64,000 nucleotides of DNA from Sulfuriferula thiophila (lineage in GTDB: Bacteria > Pseudomonadota > Gammaproteobacteria > Burkholderiales > Sulfuriferulaceae). Both the position numbers and the translations under genes were made by a program. Numbering within the stretch: position 1 is the first letter of the stretch; every line of letters begins with the position of its first letter. The stretch covers positions 496,966 through 560,965 of the forward strand of contig NZ_BHGL01000007.1 in assembly GCF_003864975.1 (NCBI RefSeq), written 5' to 3'. Shown here one piece after another: positions 25,544-34,555 of the stretch. The notes under the pieces are model-generated. The model was not told where the DNA came from and ran no database searches. It saw only the letters and a list, made by a program, of their open reading frames with translations.

Positions 25544-26786
25544 AATCCGCTCACTTACTACCATCGCACTCACTGCACTGCTGCTCCCGCTCGGTGCGCT
25601 CGCTGATGCAACACCAACATATAGCGTTGAGCAGTTGATTGATTTAGGCATGACTCACAATCAAACCGTGCAGGCCGCCGAATCAGGCATTGCGGCCGCA
25701 CAATCAGGTGTAGTCAGCGCCCGGGCTTACCCTAATCCGGAGCTGGAAACCTCAGTCGGCCGTGTACGTGCACGCCTGCCGGGCGCAGCGGAAGGCAGCG
25801 CACTCACGGTCGGGCTGATCCAGCGCCTGGATTTACCCAATGTGCGCAATGCGCGTGAGCGCGTTGCGCAATCCGGCGTAGCCCTAGCCGCCAGTGAAAA
25901 GGTCATCGTCACCAGCGAGTTGCGCTCCCGCATCAAACTAGCCTATTTTAATGTGTTGCGCCGCCAGGAAGAACTGAAAGCCGCTCGTGAAAACGACACC
26001 CTGATCCAGGAAATCTTCAATCGCGTCAAAGTCAGGGTATCAAGCGGCGAAGCGCCCCGTTACGAACTGATCAAGGCTGAAACCGAGCGACTCAACGTGC
26101 AGCGCGCACGGCAAGCTGCGGAATTACGCGTCGATCAAGCCAAGGCAGCGCTCAGCCGTGAAGTGGGTGGAGCATTGCCCGCCCACTTTAACGTGGCCGA
26201 TTACAGTGTGCAACGGCTGGTACTCGCAGGTGCCGATCTGAAAGCCGCGATCGCCAAAAACAATCCTTATTTAGCCCTCTCGCAGGCAGAGCTGCAACGC
26301 GCACAACAGCAGCTGGCACTGGAACGCAGTTTGCGCACGCCGGAAGTCAGTGTTCGCGCCGACTGGGATCGTGAACCCGACATCAATGCGGCTCGCATCG
26401 GAGTGCAAGTTACGCTGCCTTTATGGAATCAGCGCCAGGGTCCAATCGGAGTAGCTGCCGCCCAGCTGGCGCAGGCGCGCAACCGCTATGACGCACTGGA
26501 TTACAGCCTCAAACAAACGCTGGTCACTGCATTAGGCGAATATGAAATTGCTACCACGCAGGTATCCGCACTGGAAGAAGGCGTAATGCGCCAGGCCGAA
26601 GCCGCGCTGAAAGTCGCCGAAGCCGCTTATCGATTTGGTGAGCGCGGCATCCTCGACTACCTGGACGCACAACGGGTGTATCGCACTACCCGCAATGACT
26701 GGATTGCCGCCCGCTATGAACAAGGTGCCGCATTGGTCGAACTAGAGCGTTATACCGCATTAAATTTAGAAGGAAACGCACCATGA
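25524..26786 (+). CDS. CzcC-type outer-membrane efflux channel (TolC family)
   Basis: A 420-residue outer-membrane factor of a tripartite efflux pump. A signal peptide ends around ALADATPT. Two OEP repeats of long helices follow; AYPNPELETSVGRV and the NPYLALSQAEL repeat are typical CzcC/CusC-type features, with FGERGILDYLDAQRVYRTTRNDW near the end. GAGGAG stands 8 nt before the ATG at 25524. It overlaps htpX by 20 nt and the adaptor gene by 4 nt. The channel would join with the following CzcB- and CzcA-like proteins to expel metal ions. Confidence 0.9.
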   Translation: MHYARDKIRSLTTIALTALLLPLGALADATPTYSVEQLIDLGMTHNQTVQAAESGIAAAQSGVVSARAYPNPELETSVGRVRARLPGAAEGSALTVGLIQRLDLPNVRNARERVAQSGVALAASEKVIVTSELRSRIKLAYFNVLRRQEELKAARENDTLIQEIFNRVKVRVSSGEAPRYELIKAETERLNVQRARQAAELRVDQAKAALSREVGGALPAHFNVADYSVQRLVLAGADLKAAIAKNNPYLALSQAELQRAQQQLALERSLRTPEVSVRADWDREPDINAARIGVQVTLPLWNQRQGPIGVAAAQLAQARNRYDALDYSLKQTLVTALGEYEIATTQVSALEEGVMRQAEAALKVAEAAYRFGERGILDYLDAQRVYRTTRNDWIAARYEQGAALVELERYTALNLEGNAP

Positions 26787-27955
26787 ATACGCCATCATCC
26801 ATAACAACCCTATGCATGGCCGGCCTGATTACGCTGAGTCTGAGTGGCTGCGGAGACGAAAAAGAACCGACTGCCGCACCCGCTGCTGCACCAGCCGCCG
26901 TTGCCGACCCCACGCTGGTCACGCCACCGCCTGCCGTCGTAGCGCGGATCACTGTCGCCCCGCTCAGCAACCACCCCATCACGGATATATTACGTGTTGC
27001 CGGACAGGTGGATTTTGATGAACAGCGCATTGCCCGGATAGGCTCGACAGTCACCGGGCGTGTCGTTGAGGTCAAGCGGCATTTAGGCGAAAGCGTACAT
27101 GCCGGCGACGTGCTGGCTGTCCTGAACAGTGCCGAACTGGGCCAGGCGCAACTGGCTTACCTCAAGGCGCGCTCGCAGGCCGCGCTGGAACAACGCAATG
27201 TCGAACGCGCGAAACTGTTGCTGACCGCCGATGTAATCGGTACAGCCGAGTTACAGCGCCGTGAAAATGCACTGGAAATGGCGCAGGCTGAACACCGGGC
27301 TGCCACCGATCAGTTAAAAGTGCTGGGCATGAGCGATGCGGCGCTGCGACGCATCGCACAAACCGGCAACATTGACTCATTGAAACCGCTTACCGCCACC
27401 AGCTCCGGCGTCGTGGTTGAACGCAACGTCACTCAGGGCCAGGTCGTCACGCCTTCCGAACCGATGTTCACTATCGCCGATCTGTCGCATTTATGGGTAG
27501 TGGCAGAAGTGCCTGAACAGCAAGCTGCTGGCGCCAAACTCGGCCAGGATGTCGCAATCGAAATTCCGGCACTGGGTGGCGAACAGGTCAGCGGGCGTCT
27601 GGTTTACATCAGCGACACGGTCAATCCACAGACACGCACTGTTCTGGTACGGACCGCTGTGGAAAATAAGCAGCGCCGCCTCAAACCTGCCATGCTCGCC
27701 ACCATGCTTATTGCCACCGAAGCAGTGCCTCGCCTGGCCGTTCCTGCGGCCGCCATTGTGCGTGAAAACAATCAGGATTACGTATTCATGCAGATCAAGC
27801 CCGGCCAGTTCAAATTGACCGAAGTACGCCTTGCTCCTGAAGTGAATGGGTTGCGTCCGGTGATTTCCGGCGTCAAGCTGGGCGATCCAGTGGTGATCGA
27901 TGGTGCGTTCCACCTCAATAACGAACGCAATCGTCAAGCCCTGGAAGGAGCATAG
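26783..27955 (+). CDS. CzcB-type periplasmic adaptor (membrane fusion) lipoprotein
   Basis: A 390-residue adaptor of the RND pump. The N-terminus has a lipobox (LSLSGC, Cys at about residue 23) and an Ala/Pro-rich linker, so it is probably anchored to the inner membrane by lipid. Then come the barrel-sandwich hybrid start TVTGRVVEVKRHLGESVHAGDVLAVL, a helical hairpin (about residues 115-180), the returning TSSGVVVERNVTQGQVV, and beta-barrel and membrane-proximal domains to the end. No His-rich metal-binding extension of CzcB is seen. Start and stop overlap or abut its operon neighbours. Confidence 0.92.
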   Translation: MNTPSSITTLCMAGLITLSLSGCGDEKEPTAAPAAAPAAVADPTLVTPPPAVVARITVAPLSNHPITDILRVAGQVDFDEQRIARIGSTVTGRVVEVKRHLGESVHAGDVLAVLNSAELGQAQLAYLKARSQAALEQRNVERAKLLLTADVIGTAELQRRENALEMAQAEHRAATDQLKVLGMSDAALRRIAQTGNIDSLKPLTATSSGVVVERNVTQGQVVTPSEPMFTIADLSHLWVVAEVPEQQAAGAKLGQDVAIEIPALGGEQVSGRLVYISDTVNPQTRTVLVRTAVENKQRRLKPAMLATMLIATEAVPRLAVPAAAIVRENNQDYVFMQIKPGQFKLTEVRLAPEVNGLRPVISGVKLGDPVVIDGAFHLNNERNRQALEGA

Positions 27956-27957
27956 TC

Positions 27958-30900
27958 GTGATTGAATCACTGATTAAAAGTGCGCTGGCGCAACGCCTGG
28001 TCATTGTCGTCATCGCTGTAGTCATGCTGCTGTTCGGCCTGGATGCCACCCGTAAACTCTCGGTCGACGCTTTCCCCGACGTTACCAACGTGCAGGTACA
28101 GATCGCCACCGAGGCCACCGGGCGCTCACCGGAAGAAGTCGAGCGGGGCATTACCGTGCCGCTGGAAGTGATCATGACCGGCCTGCCTGGTCTTACCGAA
28201 ATGCGTTCCCTGAACAAGCCAGGTTTGTCGCTGATTACCCTGGTATTTACCGAAGAAACCGATGTGTTCTTTGCGCGTCAACTGGTGATGGAACGGCTAC
28301 TGGAAGTCCAACCAAAAATGCCGCAAGGCATCACCCCGGTGCTGGGGCCGGTTTCCACCGGACTGGGTGAAGTCTATCAGTACACGCTGGAACGCCCTGA
28401 CGATGGCAAGCGGGCGCTTACTATTGCCGAATTAACCGAACGTCGCATTGCACAAGACTGGGTAGTACGACCACTGCTGCGCTCCATCCCCGGCGTGGCT
28501 GAAATCAATTCGCAGGGCGGTTACATCAAGGAATACCAGATTCGGGTCAATCCAGACCGATTACGCCACTACAATTTGAGCATTGCCGACATTTACCAGG
28601 CGGTGGCACGCAACAACGCCAACGCCAGTGGCGGCATACTGCCGCAACGCGCCGAGCAATATTTAATCCGCGGCATCGGCCTGGTGAAGAACCTCGATGA
28701 CATCCGCGCCATTGTGGTCAAGGAAAAAGACGGCGTACCGGTATTCTTACGTGAAGTAGCCGAAGTCAAGATAGGCCACGAAGTACGCTATGGCGCAGTC
28801 GTTAAAAACGGCACCACCGAATCGGTGGGCGGAATCGTCATCATGGCACGGGGCGGCAATGCCAAGGAAGTGGTAACCCGGGTAAAGGCGCGCGTTGCTG
28901 AAATCAATGCCAAAGGCATGTTGCCGGGCGGCATTAAAATCGTACCGTATTATGACCGCTCGGAACTGGTCGATGCCGCGTTAGGCACCGTAACCAAGGT
29001 GCTCATCGAGGGCGTGGTACTGGTAGTTATCATATTATTCCTGTTCCTGGGTGATGTACGCTCCTCGCTGATCGTCGTCGCGTCACTGGTACTCACACCA
29101 TTGCTGACTTTCTTAGCCATGAATCAGCTGGGCCTGTCTGCCAATCTGATGTCACTGGGCGGTCTGGCTATCGCCATCGGCCTGATGGTTGACGGCTCGG
29201 TAGTGATGGTGGAAAACGCTTTCGGCAAACTGGGCCATGCCAAGCCAAACGAAAGCAAGGTACGCATCATCCTCAATGCGTCACTGGAAGTGGCGACACC
29301 GGTAATATTCGGCGTCGGCATCATCATTCTGGTATTCCTGCCGCTGATGACCCTGCAAGGCATGGAAGGCAAAATGTTCGCGCCACTGGCGTTCACCATT
29401 TCGATTGCACTGGCCATTTCACTGGTACTGTCGCTCACGCTCACGCCCGTGTTGTCGTCTTACCTGCTCAAGGGCGGTGCCGAACACGACACGCGTCTCA
29501 TCGCGGCCATCAAGCGCCCTTACCTGCACTTGCTTAATACTGCGCTGCTGCACAGACGCAAGACCCTGATTATCAGCATTGCCGCCTTTGCCGGCGCGAT
29601 TTTGCTGGTACCGTTCCTGGGCAGCAGCTTCATCCCGGAAATGAAGGAAGGCTCCATCGTGCCCGGCATTAACCGCGTGCCTAACATTTCGCTGGAAGAG
29701 TCCGTGCGCATGGAACAGGAAGGTATGCGCCTGATTATGCAGGTACCCGGTGTGAAGTCAGTGGTATCCGGTGTTGGTCGCGGCGAAAGCCCGGCTGATT
29801 CGCAAGGCCCCAACGAATCCACCCCCATCGTCAGCCTAAAGCCGCGCGACGAATGGCCAAAAGGCTGGACTCAGGACAATATCGCTGAAGCCATCCGCAC
29901 CAAGCTCGCAGCTTTACCCGGCGTGCAAATTGTGATGGCACAGCCGATTTCAGATCGGGTGGATGAATTGTTGACTGGCGTGCGCTCGGATATAGCCATC
30001 AAGGTGTTTGGCGATGATATGGACGAGCTCAAGCGCAAAGCCGATGCCATCGCCAAAGTTGCACGCACCGTGCCGGGGGCGCAGGATATCCGCGTCGATC
30101 GCGTTACCGGTCAGCAATATCTGGTCATCGACATTGATCGTCCGACCATCGCGCGTTATGGCATGAACGTGTCGGACGTGCAGGATCTGATCGAAACCGC
30201 CATCGGCGGCAAAGTGGCGACGGAGATTTTTGAAGGCGAACGCCGTTTCCAGGCCACGGTACGCTTGCCTGCGGCATTCCGCGACAATATTGAAACCATC
30301 CGCCATATTCTAATCACCACGCCATCCGGCGCACAGGTGAATTTGAGTGACTTGGCGCGCATCAATGTGGTGGAAGGCCCGGCCCAGATCAACCGCGAAA
30401 TGGGCAAGCGCCGTATCGTGGTCGGCGTCAATGTGAAAGACCGCGATCTGGGCAGCTTTGTGGCCGAATTGCAGCAGAAGGTGGACAAACAGATTAAATT
30501 GCCGGAAGGCTACTATCTGGAGTGGGGTGGACAATTCCAGAACATGGAACGCGCCATGGGCCACTTGATGGTGATTATTCCGATTACCATTGCCGCCATA
30601 TTCTTCCTGCTGTTCCTGCTGTTCGGCTCATTGCGTCTGGCTACCCTGATTATTCTGGTGCTGCCATTCGCCTCGATAGGTGGCGTCATCGGCCTGTTCA
30701 TCAGCGGCGAATACCTGTCGGTCCCCGCGTCAGTCGGCTTCATCGCGCTGTGGGGCATGGCGGTATTGAACGGCGTAGTACTGGTATCCTATATCCGCTC
30801 ACTCCGCGAACAGGGAAAATCCATCGCAGAAGCCGTTACTGAAGGTGCTGCGATGCGCTTCCGACCGGTAATGATGACTGCCACCGTGGCCATGCTCGGT

Positions 30901-31056
30901 CTGGTACCGTTTCTGTTCTCCACCGGGCCCGGATCGGAAATCCAGCGCCCGCTTGCTATCGTAGTAATTGGCGGCCTGATCACATCGACACTATTGACGC
31001 TGGTGGTGTTACCCGCACTGTATAAATGGTTCGATGAACCGCCTATTGAAGCCTAA
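27958..31056 (+). CDS. CzcA-family heavy-metal RND efflux pump
   Basis: A 1032-residue inner-membrane proton/metal antiporter of the HME-RND group. The start is GTG at 27958 with GGAG 7 nt upstream. The first helix, VIAVVMLLFGLDATRKLSVDAFPDVTNVQVQI, is typical (shown here in family terms; key residues DAFPDVT). The transmembrane-4 signature is LAIAIGLMVDGSVVMVEN with acidic residues Asp412 and Glu419; the first acidic position of Zn/Co/Cd pumps (DFG...D) is Ala406. That makes it resemble Cu/Ag pumps (CusA type) at this point while keeping the DGxV of divalent pumps. The metal is therefore not assigned. Confidence 0.93.
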   Translation: MIESLIKSALAQRLVIVVIAVVMLLFGLDATRKLSVDAFPDVTNVQVQIATEATGRSPEEVERGITVPLEVIMTGLPGLTEMRSLNKPGLSLITLVFTEETDVFFARQLVMERLLEVQPKMPQGITPVLGPVSTGLGEVYQYTLERPDDGKRALTIAELTERRIAQDWVVRPLLRSIPGVAEINSQGGYIKEYQIRVNPDRLRHYNLSIADIYQAVARNNANASGGILPQRAEQYLIRGIGLVKNLDDIRAIVVKEKDGVPVFLREVAEVKIGHEVRYGAVVKNGTTESVGGIVIMARGGNAKEVVTRVKARVAEINAKGMLPGGIKIVPYYDRSELVDAALGTVTKVLIEGVVLVVIILFLFLGDVRSSLIVVASLVLTPLLTFLAMNQLGLSANLMSLGGLAIAIGLMVDGSVVMVENAFGKLGHAKPNESKVRIILNASLEVATPVIFGVGIIILVFLPLMTLQGMEGKMFAPLAFTISIALAISLVLSLTLTPVLSSYLLKGGAEHDTRLIAAIKRPYLHLLNTALLHRRKTLIISIAAFAGAILLVPFLGSSFIPEMKEGSIVPGINRVPNISLEESVRMEQEGMRLIMQVPGVKSVVSGVGRGESPADSQGPNESTPIVSLKPRDEWPKGWTQDNIAEAIRTKLAALPGVQIVMAQPISDRVDELLTGVRSDIAIKVFGDDMDELKRKADAIAKVARTVPGAQDIRVDRVTGQQYLVIDIDRPTIARYGMNVSDVQDLIETAIGGKVATEIFEGERRFQATVRLPAAFRDNIETIRHILITTPSGAQVNLSDLARINVVEGPAQINREMGKRRIVVGVNVKDRDLGSFVAELQQKVDKQIKLPEGYYLEWGGQFQNMERAMGHLMVIIPITIAAIFFLLFLLFGSLRLATLIILVLPFASIGGVIGLFISGEYLSVPASVGFIALWGMAVLNGVVLVSYIRSLREQGKSIAEAVTEGAAMRFRPVMMTATVAMLGLVPFLFSTGPGSEIQRPLAIVVIGGLITSTLLTLVVLPALYKWFDEPPIEA

Positions 31057-31065
31057 GGAACGACG

Positions 31066-31443
31066 ATGAAAGAAATTCGTGCCATTATTCGCCCCAAACG
31101 CCTGTCGCAATTACGTGAAGCACTACGCGACATTTCCCATTTCCCCGGCGTAACCATATTTCGGGGTGAAGGCTTTACTGCGCCCGAATCTATCGACCGC
31201 CGCAGTCTGCGTGCGGAGTTGACCGACTTCACCGATAAGGTGATGGTGTCGATCATTGCCCGTGATGAAATGGTCGATGCCATTACCGAAGTCATCATGC
31301 GCGAATGTCGCACTAGCCAGATTGGCGATGGGCTGATCTGGGTGATGCCGGTGGTCAGCGTGCAGCGTATCCGTGACGGCCACTGGCTGCAGGCCAGTGA
31401 AAACGGCATCGAATGCCCGTCCTCACAGAGTGATATTGTTTAA
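31066..31443 (+). CDS. PII-like protein of the metal-transport-associated group
   Basis: A 125-residue trimer-forming PII-superfamily protein. The core beta-alpha-beta pattern is KEIRAIIRPKRLSQLREAL near the start and the B-loop nucleotide site TSQIGDGLIWVMPV near residue 84. The T-loop is short and lacks the uridylylated Tyr51 of GlnB/GlnK, so it is not a classical nitrogen sensor. PII relatives of this sort (often called PII-NG) occur next to heavy-metal RND genes. It begins 9 nt after the pump gene and is surely co-transcribed. Role, by inference: nucleotide-dependent control of the pump. Confidence 0.88.
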   Translation: MKEIRAIIRPKRLSQLREALRDISHFPGVTIFRGEGFTAPESIDRRSLRAELTDFTDKVMVSIIARDEMVDAITEVIMRECRTSQIGDGLIWVMPVVSVQRIRDGHWLQASENGIECPSSQSDIV

Positions 31444-31483
31444 TAGATCGCAGATTCAAGTTTGAAATACAATTTTCAGGCGA

Positions 31484-31535
31484 GGCTGGTCAAGCGAGTA
31501 GGGTGCGCTAGCATCCATGCTTTTTTTGACCAGCC
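31484..31535 (+). terminator. Putative terminator / nested hairpin after the metal-efflux operon
   Basis: GGCTGGTCAA (31484-31493) and TTGACCAGCC (31526-31535) form a 10-bp stem. Inside it a second stem GGGTGC-GCTA-GCATCC is followed by ATGC and seven T. The inner stem plus T-run can act as a Rho-independent terminator for the htpX-czcCBA-PII unit, 41 nt after its last stop. Confidence 0.6.
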
Positions 31536-31926
31536 AGTCGGAATTGCAAAAATTCACTACACACCCTACCCGGAAAAACGATATCAGATTTACATCTTGA
31601 AGAAAGCTGGATAAAAGCTTTGTCGAAAGCCTTTAATTCCATGCCTGAAATAAACCCTTCATCGACGAAATTTCCTCCTTGGCGTATTTATTCCGCGCCC
31701 TGGATTGGACACAATCCATCATCTTTATGCTCATAAAAAGTGCATTTGCATACAATGTTATCAGGTACTTTCAGCTGTTTTATATGTAAATAAATCACCT
31801 CACAATAAACATACACAAGATTATTCATCGTTTAACAACTGCTTATAAAATACATTTTCAAAAACATCATTTTTGGCACATTACATGCAATACCTCCTTA
31901 TGTTTTTCACAACTTTGGAGATATTC
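31536..31926. other. AT-rich non-coding region upstream of the ABC-GGT operon
   Basis: About 390 nt without a credible gene. The right half (from about 31730) is markedly richer in A/T than its surroundings and holds several -10-like elements (for example TATAAA near 31846), so it probably carries the operon promoter. No convincing operator dyad for the GntR regulator was found by eye, and no insertion-sequence end was recognised. Confidence 0.5.
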
Positions 31927-33537
31927 ATGAAACTTATCAGCAATAAAACATACCGGTGGCTTGCAGTTTTGCCATTTATTTTTTCCCTTAATGGTGGCTT
32001 ACACGCCGAAACTATTGCACGTTATGGAATTTCCATGACCGATATTCCACTCACCACAGGGCAGCCTGACCGAGGGGCAGGTGCTTACCAGTTCACCGGC
32101 CATACTCTCTATGACCCATTGATTGCATGGGAAGCAAATATAAGCAATCATCCCGGCAAACTGGTACCAGGCTTGGCCACTAGCTGGAAAGTGGATGCCA
32201 AGGATCATAAAAAATGGCTGTTCACCCTTCGTCAGGGCGTAAAGTTCCATGACAGCTCGGAGTTCAAAGCAGATGCAGTGATCTGGAATCTGGATAAGGT
32301 ACTGGCTGACAAATCGCCGCAATTCGATGCCAAGCAAAGCGCCCAAGTACGTCCACGCATCCCTTCCATCGCCTCTTATCGCAAGGTGAATGACTATACC
32401 GTGGAGATTACCACAAAGGACGTAGATGCCTTGTTTCCCTATCAACTACCCTGGTTTTTGATTTCCAGCCCTGCACAATGGGAAAAAATGGGCAAAGACT
32501 GGAGCCAAGTCGCTATTCATCCTTCCGGAACCGGCCCATTCAAGCTGGATAAGCTGGTGCCCAGAGAGCGCGCAGACCTGGTGAAGAACAAGGATTATTG
32601 GGATAAGACGCGCATAGCCAAAACTGATCGTATCGTGCTGATACCAATTCCCGATGCGATGACACGGGTCAACGCCTTACTGAATGGCCAGGTGGATATC
32701 ATCGAGACACCACCGCCTGATGTTTTGCCACAACTCAAGAGTGCTGGTTTCAGGATTGTACAGAATATCACCCCACACGTCTGGCCCTATCATTTCTCAA
32801 CATTACCCGGTTCACCCTGGGCCGACATCCGCGTGAGAAAAGCCGCCAATCTGGCCATCGACCGGGACGCAGTCGTCAAGCTGCTCAATGGTCTGGCGAC
32901 CCCGGCCACAGGGCAAATGGATATCACCAGCCCTTGGTTCGGCAAACCCACGTTTAAAATACACTACGACCTCGCCGCTGCCCGTAAGCTGATGGCCGAG
33001 GCAGGTTACAGCAAAGAGCATCCACTGGTAGCAAAGGTAATCATCGCTCAGGGCGGCACAGGCCAGATGCTTTCATTACCCATGAACGAGTTCATCCAAC
33101 AGAGTCTGGCAGAAGTGAATATTCAAGTAAGCTTCGAAGTAGTGGAACTGGAGAATCTGTACCTGCACTGGCGTAGCGGTGCTAAGGCCGACATGAATGC
33201 TGGCAAAGGAATCTCTGCTATCAACCTGGCCTACGTCACTGCCGACCCATTCTATGGCATCACCCGTTTCGTGGACAGTCACTATATTGCACCAAATGGT
33301 GTGAACTGGGGCGGGTACAACAACCCCAAGGTTGATGAGATGGTGGATAAAATTCGCACTTCCTTCGACACCAAAGTCCAAGACGGGTTGTTGGCCAAAG
33401 TGCACGAAACCATGGTGAATGATGCGCTGATGTTGTGGGTAGTTCATGATGTTAACCCGCACGCACTCTCACCCAAGGTTAAGGAATTTGTGCAGGCTCA
33501 GCACTGGTTTCAAGATCTGACCACCATTCGTATGTAA
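31927..33537 (+). CDS. Oligopeptide/glutathione-type ABC substrate-binding protein
   Basis: A 536-residue periplasmic binding protein of the SBP family 5 (DppA/OppA/GsiB type). A signal peptide ends at LHA-E. Family landmarks are the N-terminal PGLATSWKVDAKDHKKWLF, the LRQGVKFHDSSEFKADAV loop and VNALLNGQVDII. The ATG at 31927 has GGAG 8 nt upstream; a longer in-frame start lies in the AT-rich leader. It is the first gene of an operon with two permeases, two ATPases, a regulator, a gamma-glutamyltransferase and a BASS transporter, which suggests a gamma-glutamyl compound such as glutathione as ligand. That substrate is inference. Confidence 0.9.
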   Translation: MKLISNKTYRWLAVLPFIFSLNGGLHAETIARYGISMTDIPLTTGQPDRGAGAYQFTGHTLYDPLIAWEANISNHPGKLVPGLATSWKVDAKDHKKWLFTLRQGVKFHDSSEFKADAVIWNLDKVLADKSPQFDAKQSAQVRPRIPSIASYRKVNDYTVEITTKDVDALFPYQLPWFLISSPAQWEKMGKDWSQVAIHPSGTGPFKLDKLVPRERADLVKNKDYWDKTRIAKTDRIVLIPIPDAMTRVNALLNGQVDIIETPPPDVLPQLKSAGFRIVQNITPHVWPYHFSTLPGSPWADIRVRKAANLAIDRDAVVKLLNGLATPATGQMDITSPWFGKPTFKIHYDLAAARKLMAEAGYSKEHPLVAKVIIAQGGTGQMLSLPMNEFIQQSLAEVNIQVSFEVVELENLYLHWRSGAKADMNAGKGISAINLAYVTADPFYGITRFVDSHYIAPNGVNWGGYNNPKVDEMVDKIRTSFDTKVQDGLLAKVHETMVNDALMLWVVHDVNPHALSPKVKEFVQAQHWFQDLTTIRM

Positions 33538-33599
33538 TCCATCTGGCCGTGCTCCGCCGGCCTTTCACCGGCCGGTGGCGGAATTGAAGAAAGCGATTC

Positions 33600-34553
33600 A
33601 TGTTAATTTATATACTCAAGCGTGTGCTGTATGCCATCCCCATCGCACTCAGCGTAACGGTGGTGTCCTTCATGCTGGTCTATCTGGCCCCGGGTGACCC
33701 TCTCAATGCGATCGCGCCAGCCGATGCGCCTGCAGATGTCATTGCAAGCTTAAAGAGCGCTTACGGCCTGGATCGGCCTGTTCCCGTTCAGTATGGTATG
33801 TGGCTACTGCGGGCTGTGCAGGGAGATCTCGGAACCTCTATTGCTTCAGGCCGATCAGTAACGGGTGAAGTCATGAGCGCAGTCAGTAACACATTGATGC
33901 TGGCAGGCTTTGCCTCCTTCGCGGGCGTGCTGGTGGGTTGCATTCTGGGTGCGCTGGCCGGGTACCATCGTGACAGCTGGATAGACCGGCTAGCTACGGC
34001 GCTTTCCGTGATCGGGGTGAGTATCCCGCATTACTGGCTGGGCCTTGTACTCACCATTATTTTCTCTATCTGGCTGGGCTGGTTGCCAGCGATGGGCGCA
34101 GGTCCCGGAGGTTCAGGTGAATGGTTGTGGGATTTCGAACATCTGCAATATCTGGTGCTACCGGCTTTGACGCTGTCGGTCATTCCCATGGGTATCATCA
34201 CCCGCACCGTGCGTGCTCTGGTGTCTGATATGCTGGAGCAGGAATTTGTGATGGCCTTGCGGGCCAGGGGTTTATCTGGCCGCGCCGTCTTCCGCCATAT
34301 CGCAAAGAATACGGCGCCCACTGTACTGGCTGTAGCCGGCCTGCAAATCGGCTACCTTATGGGCGGCTCGATTCTGGTAGAAACGGTCTTCGCCTGGCCG
34401 GGTACCGGTTTTTTGCTTAATACCGCAATCTTCCAGCGTGACATGCCTTTGCTTCAGGGCACACTTTTGGTGTTGTGCATGTTCTTCGTCGTCCTCAATC
34501 TGATCGTGGACATTGTGCAACCCATGATTGACCCGCGCATGGGTCGGAACTGA
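33600..34553 (+). CDS. Oligopeptide-type ABC permease, DppB/GsiC family
   Basis: A 317-residue inner-membrane permease with the DppB-type N-terminus MLIYILKRVLYAIPIALSV, the long periplasmic loop with APGDPLNA, and six membrane helices. The cytoplasmic EAA-like coupling loop is EQEFVMALRARGLSGRAVFRHIAKN. It starts 62 nt after the binding-protein gene; the gap contains a G/C-rich inverted-repeat-like stretch (CCGGCC...GGCCGG near 33556-33575) that may temper expression of the downstream genes, a usual feature after a highly expressed binding protein. Confidence 0.93.
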   Translation: MLIYILKRVLYAIPIALSVTVVSFMLVYLAPGDPLNAIAPADAPADVIASLKSAYGLDRPVPVQYGMWLLRAVQGDLGTSIASGRSVTGEVMSAVSNTLMLAGFASFAGVLVGCILGALAGYHRDSWIDRLATALSVIGVSIPHYWLGLVLTIIFSIWLGWLPAMGAGPGGSGEWLWDFEHLQYLVLPALTLSVIPMGIITRTVRALVSDMLEQEFVMALRARGLSGRAVFRHIAKNTAPTVLAVAGLQIGYLMGGSILVETVFAWPGTGFLLNTAIFQRDMPLLQGTLLVLCMFFVVLNLIVDIVQPMIDPRMGRN

Positions 34554-34555
34554 AC

